This document shows positions 1 to 9,891 of a stretch of DNA of 59,730 bases, piece by piece. The stretch comes from Scleroderma bovista (taxonomy: Eukaryota > Basidiomycota > Agaricomycetes > Boletales > Sclerodermataceae). Position 1 is the stretch's first letter. Every line of letters begins with the position of its first letter. The notes under the pieces are model-generated. The model saw only the letters and a program-made list of their open reading frames with translations. It had not been told where the DNA came from and did no database searches. Position numbers and translations under genes: made by a program. Location of the stretch: contig JAYMGJ010000224.1 in assembly GCA_037178675.1 (NCBI GenBank), positions 1-59,730 on the forward strand, in the 5' to 3' direction.

Positions 1-519
1 GACAGGGTTACCGGACAGAACCGGAGAGGGAGTCGACGGGGGCGCTGGCAAACATTCTGCAAGTGTTCGGAATGTTAAACTGCTCAATACCCAGTCAATC
101 GACAGATTGTAGCGGGTGAGCCAGTTATGTCCGAGAACAATCTTGCATTCAGAATCCAGCGGAGTTAGGTAAAAGGTCATGGGGGTGACATCACCGGATG
201 CAGGGAACTTCACTGATAGGTCGACGGCTTGAGTAATTACAAAGTTCGAGGTGCCATCGAAAAGCCGGAGTACAATCGGGGAAACGGAGTAAGTGAGGAG
301 AGAGTGTCTGAAAGCATATTTGGTATCTACAAAACAGTGCGTGGAACCAGAGTCCACAAGCGCACGGAGTTCTGGTAAATCGTAAGATAAAAGGAAAACA
401 TGGGGCATAAGAGAGTTAGGGTCTAAGAGAGCGGACACGTTGAGGCGGGCCTCCTTGGGTGCACTTCCGGAGTCAACGCAGCTCGCCGGTTGTGCGGAGG
501 GCCGGGAGCTGCTTACTCT
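1..519 (-). CDS. Ty3/gypsy pol, N-terminal part with aspartic protease (cut by window edge)
   Basis: Reading the minus strand in the -1 frame relative to gag gives an uninterrupted frame from the gag end to base 1. It contains the retropepsin-like motif [10 protein letters not shown] (coding around 290-330) and the downstream ILGxxWL-type motif, here VLGHNWL. The same order and spacing recur in the second gypsy element at 58.5 kb, so this is the start of a Pol polyprotein (protease, then RT/RNaseH/integrase outside the window). There is no suitable ATG; expression is expected by -1 frameshifting at the A-AAA-AAA heptamer at 519-525. No stop or frameshift is seen in this part. Confidence 0.9.
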
Positions 520-1961
520 TTTTTTGACTCGGAGTTGGCACCCAAGTTGGAGTCCGTCTTACTGGACTCAGCAGCGATGGCCGCAGCACGAGCCTTGGCC
601 TTTTTGGTCTTCTTTGGACAGTTGTCCGCGAAATGACCGGTGCCTCCGCAGAACATGCAGAGGTTGTTGTCCAGACGCCGTTTGCGCTCGTCTGCGGTTA
701 ATTTCCCGTCCTTACCAAGCTTGTTGGCTAAGTCTGGTCTGGAACCAGAGGAGGACTGGTTGCTGGTCGCTTTAGACGAGCCAGAGGAGTTGGCGGAGCT
801 GGGGGAGTTTCCAGTCTTGGATTTCTCCTGACCGGAGTTGGATGAGTTGCCTCCGGAGTTGGAGGACTTGGTTGTGGACGAGGTGGGCTGACTTTTCGTC
901 GTGCGAGAGATCTCGTCTTTGCGCTCCCAATAGCGCGCGTCGATCTCTTGGCAAAGAGCCCTCAACCCATGCAGAGTCAGGGATTTCCCGACTCGAGCGA
1001 TTTCGTCCTTGAGACAATCCGGGAGACCGGAGTAAAACAGGCGGCGGAGTGTGCCATCCCCGTAGTCCTGGACCTGCGAGGCGAGTCGGTTGAAGTCTAC
1101 TATATACCGCGTAACGCGGTGAGCATCCTTCATCCGGAGATGCTCGAGTTGATGCTCAGCATCAGCGATGGGGTCGTGAGGCCCAAAGGTGCTTTGCAGC
1201 TCAGCCACGAAGTGGACCCAGCTATCCATCCAGCGTGGACGGTCAGCCGGATCACCGGAGTTGAGGAGGTCCGGTTCGAACCATTCTAGCGTCATTCCTT
1301 TTAGGTATGACTGGGCGAAAGTTACCTTTGCCCTATCAAGGCGGAATGCCTTGGCTCGATCCTGGAAACATAGCTCACACTGGACCAGGAAGGTCCTGAG
1401 CTTTTTGGGATCCGTGCCGTCAAAGGTATCCGGTTCCTGGACTTTGGCACGGGAGGATGAGGAGTCGTTGGTCCAGCGAGAGGAACGAGAGAGGCGGTTG
1501 ACGGTGATAGCTAAATTTTGGAAAACAGCTAGACTACGGTCTAGCTCATCCGTTGCGTTGATGAAGTCGTCATCGTCATTGTTGTCATTGTTGTCGCCAT
1601 CTCCGGGGTCGTCCGGATCAGCTCCGGGTCCGTCCTCGGGGCCAAACCACTGGTGACAGGCAGGTTTGCGACGGTCCAGAGTGGGGTCGTGACGGTAGGG
1701 GAATCGATCACCAGAAACGGATTCATGGTGACCAAAGTCCACAGAACCATGAAGGCTCTGGGATGCAGCATCTCAACGCGGAGTCAAAGACGCTGCTGGG
1801 TTGCGAGCTGTAAAGCTCTGGAATTGGCTAACGGAAGCCAGAGGTTTCCTGCGGTTAGACAGGGCTTGTTGGGCAGCAGAGAGATGGAGGTCGTCTACTG
1901 CACCTGCTTCCTCAGCAAGTGCTGCAGCGGTACGAGCACGAGAGCGCGTAGTCATAGTCAT
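513..1961 (-). pseudogene. Ty3/gypsy gag with one internal nonsense codon
   Basis: Capsid-type Gag followed by one CCHC zinc knuckle (CMFCGGTGHFADNC, coding near 620-660). The open frame from 1742 down to 513 is 409 aa, but homology to the second gypsy Gag (57,207-58,532) extends upstream in the same frame to an ATG at 1961 (MTMTTRSRART). The two halves are separated by a single TGA at 1773-1775, flanked by Arg and Asp codons; an Arg CGA codon is the likely ancestor. The rest, including the retrotrans-gag core ([28 protein letters not shown]), is intact. The element is therefore probably not autonomous unless the stop is read through. The 3' end overlaps pol by a few bases at the slippery site. 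Confidence 0.85.
519..525 (-). promoter_or_regulatory. candidate -1 ribosomal frameshift site, gypsy element 1
   Basis: On the minus strand the last gag codons read TCA AAA AAA GAG TAA. The phased heptamer A-AAA-AAA is a canonical -1 slippery sequence. Slipping back one base leads directly into the protease frame (AGA GTA AGC and onward), which is open to the window edge. The second gypsy element has the same heptamer in the same phase, just before its gag stop (58,523-58,529). Confidence 0.65.
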
Positions 1962-2031
1962 AAGAGATGGAGAACAGTTTGCGTACGAGGTATGGAAACA
2001 ATGAACCCACACAAGTGCGAGTCTGAAATAC

Positions 2032-2714
2032 TGTCAAGTCCGGGTCTACTCCAGTAGGGGGTCCGGTCAAGTCTGGACGAGCACGGACAAAGGAAGAGGG
2101 CAGAGGGCTGGACGAGGGATTAGTCCAGCCGGAGTTGGTGACCGCTTGGATTCAACGACAAGGACGACGTGCGTTGATCCCTTGCGTAGGTTCCGGTCAA
2201 GGTGATAGAGACGGAGACGGAGACGGAGACAGGCAGAGACTGGAGTAGTGACTAAGTTGATTTCAGACTGAGGTGTACAAGGTAAACTAGAGGGTACTTA
2301 TACTAAGTAGAACTAGGGTCGAGTAAATACGGTGACAAGTAAACAACCTAATAGCGGACAAGGGATGACCGGAGTTAGGACTAGGTCAGGTCCAGTGAAA
2401 ATAAAGTCAGGTCCGTGTAAAATAAATCAGGTCCGGTGAAAATGCTACAAGGTATAGGATATATCGAGTTCACGGAGAACTCACGTCAAGGCAGGGTAGA
2501 CGGCGAGGTGTAGTAAGAGCGAATGGAGTATAGACCAAGGGTCGTAGTTAGCGGAAGGTTATCTGCACGACCGTTGACCGGAGTAACTGAGAACGACCGG
2601 AGTTGAGCTGTAGGCCTGTGATGTGACCGGAGTAACCGGATATGGTCTGGAGTTGGACATGGTCGTAACAGGAACTGGGACCCTGTGGCAACGTATGCTG
2701 TAAGTGCTGTCACA
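2032..2714 (-). repeat. 5' LTR of gypsy element 1 (boundaries tentative)
   Basis: The sequence immediately upstream of gag on the minus strand starts TGTGAC and ends CTTGACA, giving the usual TGT...ACA termini over about 683 bp. A TATA-like TATAAGTA lies on the minus strand near 2294-2301. The LTR is full of the short motif ACTCCGG (CCGGAGT on the plus strand). The segment CTTGACAGTAT at the LTR/internal junction is shared with the second gypsy element (57,158-57,168). The partner 3' LTR lies outside the window, so the ends cannot be confirmed. Confidence 0.5.
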
Positions 2715-3632
2715 TACTGTACTATTAAGGTAATTACTGTAGCCACTGTCCCGAAATAAGGGATTTGCTGATGGCCTTTGGACGAGTCGAGAGCGGAGTC
2801 GAGGCGATTGCGCCAATTGTCGAGGGCGAGAGGGCTGGTGATGGCAACAGCGATGGATATGGAGACAACAGTGACGATGGTGACATGGGCGACACAACGA
2901 GCAGCGGCGATGTCGACTCAAAACGAGTCAAAGTAGCGCTGCTAACTGCAGAGAATCAGTATACGCATTACAGCCCAAGATCGTGACGAAACGACTCACC
3001 TGTGTTGTCAAGGCCACCCATCCAACCTGCAAGGTGTCCGTATGGACTCATCAGGCATTGACAGCGACGCGGAAGACTCAAGATCGAGCGAATAAAAGTC
3101 AGCGAAGCACAACAAGACAAAATGACTCACCTGACACACACACATGCAACGCAACCACCCAGGAACACCCCGAGACGTGCCTATGGAGTCATTAGACCCA
3201 GGTGTCAACGCGGTCGCATCAAGATCGAACCTACAAATGTCAGTTGAACGCAAAATGGCGGAAACGCCTACCTTGGACACGTTAACGCGATCCAGTTGAT
3301 GCAGAGACCTAGAAAACAAATAGTAAGAAGGTTAGATGAACTTATGTTTGAGTCCAGGATGCAGGGGGAGCGCCGACGCGACGACAGAGACTACGGATGA
3401 AGTCATCCATGCACTGCAATCAGCAGGCATATGGAGCACGACACAACTTACCAAATCGGGCAACAATGCGGAAGTCACACACTCAACAAACCTTCGCATC
3501 AACAAGTCTCAAATACTATTCGTATCGGACACATTTATTTGGAAACACATTTTTTTGGATATAGCTAAGTACACTCATTAATTACTTTTAACTATCCTTT
3601 CTATCCATTACCCCACTCTGTTTATGGGGGAG
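2715..3632 (-). other. decayed sequence with repeated exon-like units
   Basis: No intact gene is seen. On the minus strand several blocks look like short exons followed by GTGAGT/GTAGGC donors: about 3232-3132 and about 3089-3007 are diverged copies of one unit (both contain TCGATCTTGA, then GACTCCAT or GAGTCCAT, then TGG-rich sequence, then CAG/GTGAGTC). A further Ser/Pro-rich block runs at about 2946-2740 up to the LTR. The gypsy LTR abuts this block, so a multi-exon locus may have been interrupted by the insertion. The product is not recognised. Confidence 0.3.
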
Positions 3633-3852
3633 TGTTGGAGATAAACAGACTGTTATGGTTTGTTTATATACTTACATAAGCATAAAGTGCACATACAGTA
3701 GAGTCTATTACCATAGTCCCTCAGTAGCTTGCCAGACTACTGAGGGTGAGTACCATCTACTAACCACCACATCTACCTATTGATACCTTGTAGTTACCCT
3801 ACAGGTATATACTAATATATAGTAGCTTGCCAGACTACTGAGGTTACCCTAC
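3633..3852 (+). repeat. possible copia-type LTR
   Basis: The segment starts TGTTGGAGATAAACAGAC directly after a purine-rich run (ATGGGGGAG), which looks like a polypurine tract followed by a Ty1/copia LTR start. It ends near CCCTACA. Inside, TAGCTTGCCAGACTACTGAGG occurs twice (near 3727 and 3828), as does TTACCCTACAG. No copia polyprotein is recognisable upstream, so this may be a solo or truncated LTR. Confidence 0.35.
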
Positions 3853-4415
3853 AGCTTCTCCTTCTCCCTTCTTCAGGCTAGACCTTCCCTGTGCAGACCA
3901 CCACCTTTCTATAGTATCTTCATCTGTCCAGTGGGCAGCCTTCTTGTGAGGTTTTGTCTTTGTAGTATTGCTCTCAGATTCAACAACAGGCCCTTTCGAG
4001 CGCAATGAATGGGAGGAGTGTGACCTGTCAGACATGGAAGGAAATGTCGCTAGGTGCAAGAGCACTGCGGTGCTGGTGCACTGCAGCTGTGTACAGGGCA
4101 ACAGCTCCACATGATCACACGTGACATTGAACTGAACTGAACATTTCAGTTTCAGTTTCGTTCCAGGTTTCACTGTCCAGACTGGACCTAATTTCACTAG
4201 CTACAAAATCTATTGAAAAATGTATAAAATGCTGTATAAGAGCCTGACCTTGAAAAATAATGATAGAAGAAGGGTTGTTTCTCAGAAAACAGTGGGCATT
4301 AATAAGTAATGGCAGTAACTATTACTATAAAGTTTGTATGGCATCATGCCATTCAGAGATTGTTCTGCTGTACCATTGAATTATGTCAATGGTGTGTCAA
4401 TCCAATCAAGAAGTC
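3853..4415. other. intergenic stretch, weak ORF only
   Basis: A 117-codon minus-strand ORF (3844-4197) ends in a segment with a weak SANT/Myb-like look (AAHWTDEDTIERWW), but there is no convincing gene structure. The remainder is AT-rich with nothing recognised. It lies downstream of the PB1/ZZ gene. Confidence 0.3.
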
Positions 4416-7400
4416 CTAAAAATACACTGGGAATGGAATGATGAGTGGGCTTGCACTCGGATTTTCAAGATTTGCAAACTGGCTGTGTAAAGTGAGTCAG
4501 AGGAATACACCGTCAATGAATCACATACCGGAAACAAGGCATATCAACCTGGGAGGACATGAGTAATGACATGACCAAAAGTGAGAGGGATGCATTTACC
4601 GGCGCCTTGAATACTACGAAAACATGCGTCTCATCATGAGTATCAAGTGCTTCGCAATCCTCGCATAGATCTTTAGCGCAATAAACGCAGCGGAACCAAG
4701 CCCCATGTATTCGTTCCATGCAGCGGTCGCACAGCGCGGCGGAGTGCACAAGGTATGAGAGGTATTCTGAATGGAGTTCAACAAATGCTACCGGAAGGAA
4801 GGGAATGGGGCAAACCTTTAGGGTCTGCATTCGGTGCGACCATCCCGAGTGGCCCTGCAGGGACTTTGTAGCTACACAATAAATTGTAAAATTTGACCCT
4901 TGAAGAGGCTTACAGCTTACAGTTTGGGGAGGAACGGTTGAGTAGAGACCAGAGGCCGTTGAACTGGCCGTGGTAGTTTGAAGAACGAATGCATCGGATC
5001 ATGCAACGAATAAGAGCGTTCCTCACACGAGGCACACTGGATTACTATGTCACTGCAAGTCCAAGCGGACACGGAGAGCACTGACCAGGCTATAAACGGC
5101 GGGTGATGACGGACATGTCGCACATTGGTACCGTATTCCAAATATGGTCTGTGGAACTCAGTAAATGGAAAGTATAAGTTACGCGATCATACCTCGTTAC
5201 ACCCGTTACAATTTACGTGATGGTCTTTTGGTGTATCGTCCTGGAGATTGAGCTGCATCCTTGACCCCACAACAGTTTGTGCATACGAGGAGTATACAGA
5301 AGATGGTTTAGAATGAGGGGTTGTGAGAACCTGGGCCGCATCCCGTCCAGTCCAAAGGTGAATGGCACGGCGTGAAGCTGTTCGCACTTCACTGGATTCA
5401 AGCGGGTATGGTATCTACAATAGTCACATTAAACGTGGGCTCCAGTGATGGTCAGATGGAACTATACCTTAATCATGATATGTGAGGAGCTATGGCCACC
5501 ATCAGCCGAATCCAAGTTTCCAGGTAGCCCCACAGACTCGCAATTCGAACATATGTCAACCGAATCGCAAATTGCACAATGAAAACGGGCCCCAACAATG
5601 TCTTGCAGGCAGCTAGAGGATGAATGTTCGGGAGTGCGCGTGAATCGACAATTAAGGTGATAGTACAGGTAAAGATGAACAAACGCACTGGGCACACTTC
5701 ACTCCGGGATGCTTCATGGCTAGATAATTACGGATAATATAAACCAACTCAAACTGCGTAACTGAGCAGACCCACATGACTCTTCGTTGCTGTCGGGAGG
5801 CATAAACGTACTTGGCAAGGCACTGAGCTCTGTCCGGGACTGGGTAGGCCGTGCTAGAACGATTAAGAAAGCATGGGCTGGGTGTATATCGTGGACCTGG
5901 CTACGCAAACGCTTCATTGCACCATATTTAACGATGAAGGGTGGATGCTTACCCGTAACAAGCGCGGCACAGGTTGAACTTTTTACAGGACGCACATTTA
6001 AAACGCTTGTTCAAAATCATAGAGTTGCACGTAGAGCATTTACACATGTGCATGTCTTCCTGCTCTGTGATTGAGATTTTGTTACAATGAAGATAAGCGG
6101 AAAAGTAAGAAATCTGGTCCTTACCGACATCCTCCCAGCCTCGCGGACCCCATACTTTTTCAAAATACGCATGGCGCAATTGACCTTTATGGCGAGGTGC
6201 AGAACGCCGCCACAACGACAAAGCAGCTTCAGGAGATGTTGGTTCCAATCCAATGTTGTCCAACCTCTCAGTACTCTCTCGCAAAGCGTGGTATATACCG
6301 GCACTCTCAATACATCCAGAACAGAGCTCGTAGCCTACATTCTCGCAAATAGTTCGGGAATTGGATCCATGAGAGCCGTGAAGTGTCGGAGTGCACGTAC
6401 CCGGTAAAGGAGGTAAAGGTTTGTGTTGTTCACTTTGGGTATGTGACGAATCGACGAGGGTTTGAGTGTCTGGCAATGAGGGAGATGATGAGAGCTGAAG
6501 TGTGAGATGGGAAGATGTGGGGAAAGTGTATCCAGGACGAAGGTCCTTCTCGGTGTCATGGCACGAATCCGGACTCATCCTGATCGGAGCAGCGGAGCAA
6601 CTCTCTGGTTCTTTCTCCCCACAAGTTGCACATACGTAACGTATTGCATCTAATAGCACCCCGCATTCAGAGCACGCAGTGAGGGAACCCGGAGGAGGAG
6701 ATGTAGATGTATAGTAGAGGACTTCAGGGGGGATATCGATATCCGGCTGCGAATCGGGAATAGATCGACTTGCGTTCGGTTCGTCTGGGAGCCTTTGTTG
6801 TGAGGCAAGCCAAGAAAGTTGCATGCTACTTGGTCGAACGTGACCAGATAACGAACCTGCGCAAGGTTCTGGGCGATCTTTGCAGCTGAAACCATCTTCG
6901 TGTCCAGAGGGGTGTGTGGTAGAACTGCCAACAGTATAAGAGTAGTAGTATTTCCCCCTTGGGTCCCTTTGCAAGGCCAAACCGCCGCCCATCCGCCCTC
7001 CCTGTATTTGTCCTTCAGACAATGACAGCGATATGGAGTTGGTATCCGCGTCAGAAGGTTCAGGAGTAGCACCGAGCATGCTTCTGATGGTTCGCGCATT
7101 CTGATCGCGCAACCATGCAGCGCCTCTGTCTTGCGCAGACAAGTTGAGTGCTTCACCGAAAGAAGAAAGCGCACGGGAATGTGGACAATCAGAGAAGGCC
7201 TCGACGTGGTGACAAATTTCGGAAACATTTCCGACACCCTCATGGCACTCATTTGCGTCGGAGGTAGTGTAAGGATCTGCGAATGGACCAGTATCATCAG
7301 GTAGGTTCCTCGAGCCTTTGTCCTCGTCTTTGCCTGTCTCTGGGATGGAAAACGGATCTCTTCTCACTGCGTGGTGGCTATGGATCGTTGTTGCATCCCC

Positions 7401-7985
7401 GGGGAAATGAAATGCCGCATTTCCAAAGCGACCACTGTTATCCCTTGAACTTACGGTCACCGAATCGTCATCGATTTCGCTAGTTCCACCAGGTCCGGAA
7501 GCACTTGGCCAACTGAGTTCACTGTCACTTTCATTCCTTCCTTTATATTCGTCCAAGCTAGCAAGACTCGAGGTGTCACTCAAGCTTGGCCCATCGTAAT
7601 CCACCGTGATAAGGACCCGCAATGTGATGCGTTTACTGCCAAAGCTCCGCCCCGAAAGGATGGACGCCGCAGACGACAATGGTGGATCATCCGAACCTGC
7701 TTGGAAGTATTGGATCGCTTCGGTGAGATCTGACTCTGTTGTGATGTCGGTGACCTCGCCATCGTCATCCCTGTATGAGATGGCATAGGGAGTGGCATAG
7801 AGGGAAAAACATTGCTCGATCTACAGCGTGTCGCATTGAGCATGAAGCAAACATGGAACGATCAAACGTACACGATTGCGGAGGAGGTCGTAGGAGCAAT
7901 TCCGGGCGGATGCAAAGGATATCCGTTTGTTCCATCGGTCGAAAGTACATTTCACCAGCAGTGGTCTGTCTGGTCGGCCATGCAT
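4416..7985 (-). CDS. PB1 and multi-ZZ zinc-finger protein (NBR1/p62-like)
   Basis: Multi-exon gene. The start at 7985 opens the peptide MHGRPDRPLLVKCTFDRW. A ~51-nt intron (GTACGT...CTGTAG, about 7863-7813) joins it to SLYATPYAISYRDDDGEV and the segment DITTESDLTEAIQYFQ, together a clear PB1 domain. A long Ser/Pro/Asp-rich linker follows (about 7640-6700). Then come several Cys-rich modules: SECGVLLDAIRYVCATC; CSTCNSMILNKRFKCASC spliced to VHDIHPAHAF; KCAHC spliced to DIVGARFHCAICDSVDIC; NCNGCNE spliced to FGIRYQCATC; and CDRCMERIHGAWFRCVYC. These are ZZ-type zinc fingers. PB1 plus tandem ZZ domains is the arrangement of the selective-autophagy receptors NBR1/p62. I see no four-tryptophan (FW) domain, so orthology to NBR1 is an inference. 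The last exon, ending at 4416, is the least certain. The Ngaro element begins only about 190 bp upstream of the start codon. Confidence 0.8.
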
Positions 7986-8174
7986 AGTCGGGTAGGATGC
8001 CTCTTGTGAGTACTGTGCTATTCGTATCCGCAGTCGGCTGGAACAGTCTTGGGACAGCCTTGTCACGCCCCTTTCAAACAAATCTGACGCCCGATGAGTA
8101 CTAATTTGAGTAATATTACAGTAAATGGAGTACGAAGAAGGAAAAAGTGAAGATATGTTGATGATTGGTACAAT

Positions 8175-8326
8175 TGGCTTTCTAAGATAGCCGAGGCACG
8201 AGGCGCTTCGTAGAATATAGTCTACGCATCGGTTAAGTGAGGCGCCTCGCCTTTCTCTTCTGCTCGTCTCGCACTGCACATCTGGTCCCTCCCTCAGCGC
8301 GCGACGAGCTCGCCCTTTCTTTCGCA
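8175..8326 (+). repeat. Ngaro left repeat A1
   Basis: This 152-bp repeat is identical to A2 at 13,262-13,413. It contains nested inverted repeats (CGAGGCGC...GCGCCTCG around CGTAG...CTACG). It precedes the gag start codon and so forms the element's 5' end and probably part of its promoter or leader. Confidence 0.93.
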
Positions 8327-8401
8327 TTTCCTCAGTGTGCTGTTTCCCTCGTCACACTCACTCGCTCCCACTCCTTGCTTCCTCTCCCTTTGCACACCAC
8401 C

Positions 8402-9891
8402 ATGCCACCCAATCGTCCTAACCCGCACAACGCTGAACGGCCCGATTTCACCACTGACGAGTACGAGGATGCCCGCATCGCTCTCATCGGCACAGGCGTT
8501 CCGGCAGGCACCACTGCCGGCGCGCTGGCACAGATCTGGACTTTCAACAACGAAAGAGACAAGACCGAATGGGACAGGGCTGTCGCCGACGAAGCACAGG
8601 CCGAAGAGGCGGCCAGGCAACTCGCTGCAGCATCCGTAGAACTCCTCCGCCAGCAAGAATTAGCTGAAAAAGAAGCCGCCCTAGCCGAAGAGCGCAAAAA
8701 ACTCAAAAACAAATTCGTACCGGTCCCCAAAGCTAAAGCGCCGGTAGACCTCCTCTGTCTTCCCGCCAAATATGCCCTCAAGCATATGGAAAATGGCACC
8801 TACGTAGAACTTTTCTATTTTACGAACGAAGGTATCGCCGACGCAGAAGAAGTAGCTACTGCCCCCAGCGATGAATCGTTTGTCTGGAAACAACAGGATA
8901 ACGGGACTCCTTCCCTAGTCGAGGCATCTACAGCCAAAAGAGGTCTCAAGACTGACGTGCTCCCGGACGAGAAATTGTCTTGGGAACAATTTTTCGAAGC
9001 CACCCCGCGCATGATTCAGTTCATGAAGCGCTACCATTGGCCGCAGGACAGGATAGACATGTTCTGCAGTTTTTTCCTAGGGATACAGAGCCACCGCTGG
9101 CGGACTTCCTTGCACCCGCTCTGCAAAAAGTCTCTGCTCTTCTACCAAGCGAAGCAACGGCGCCTTTGGCACCACACCATCGGATCTGACTTTGGTTTCA
9201 CCCTGGCGGAAATTGAGGAAGAAGTCCTGAGGAACATCAGAGATGAACTAATGCAAACATCTTTCAGTGCAGAATTCAACAAGATGCAATCGGTAGGTTT
9301 TCGTTTTTCCCCTCCCTCATCTGGCACACACTGGCCCGCTCACAATGAGCCGCGCTCTGGCTCTGTCACTCTGCTTGATCACGTGTTAACCACTCGTCAC
9401 AGATTAACAACGCCCAGCTACTGGCCTCGTCGCCACGCTACCCCCCCACTGCTAACTCCTCCCACTCCCTCAAACGATCGGCCCCCTTCTCCCCCTCGGC
9501 AGATTCGACAGACCCTCAGAGCAAAAGACATCGCTTTCGTGCCCCCTCCCCGCCAAAGGACAACACTGCCAACTCCTCCACCTCGACCCACTCGGCCAAC
9601 CCACCTATCCTCTCTGTCTGCGCCGTTTGCCTCGGCCGGGATCGCCACACAACTTCCGAATGCACCGCTGCCCTCACCTGGGACAAACAATTCGAGACCC
9701 TATGCACACGAAACAACCGTGCCCTCATCACCCGCGCCAACAAGCAGGCAGTTTGTGCCAAATGGCAGCGAGAGGCCGGCTGTAAAGACAAACATACCTA
9801 TCTCCACATGTGTTCAGGTTGTGCCGCCTCCACTCACGGCGCTAGTCTCTGCCCTCGAGCGCAGAAAGCGGCTCCCACTAACCCCATATAA
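8402..9891 (+). CDS. Ngaro Gag-like protein, spliced (8402-9292 joined to 9403-9891)
   Basis: The ATG at 8402 has a good context (CACCACCATG). Exon 1 encodes about 297 aa with a coiled, Ala/Glu-rich segment (near residues 60-110) and a conserved-looking globular part (VELFYFTNEG, WEQFFEATPRMIQFM, LLFYQAKQRRLWH). A 110-nt intron (GTAGGT at 9293, CACAG ending 9402) switches frame. Exon 2 adds a Ser-rich linker and a Cys/His-rich tail: CAVCLGRDRHTTSEC, then CAKWQREAGC and CSGCAASTHGASLC, ending with TAA at 9889-9891. The Cys/His spacing is typical of nucleic-acid-binding Gag tails. Without splicing the tail is lost and the frame runs on into the RT. The product is about 459 aa. The splice is inferred from the sites and the tail, not from a transcript. 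Confidence 0.8.

Noticed and set aside
3336..3581. 81-codon ORF before the copia-like LTR as a copia RNaseH end
   Set aside because: No RNaseH or integrase motif could be read in it.
8237..8401. Upstream in-frame Met at 8237 as the Ngaro gag start
   Set aside because: It lies inside repeat A1, and the ATG at 8402 has a better context and begins the Gag-like sequence.
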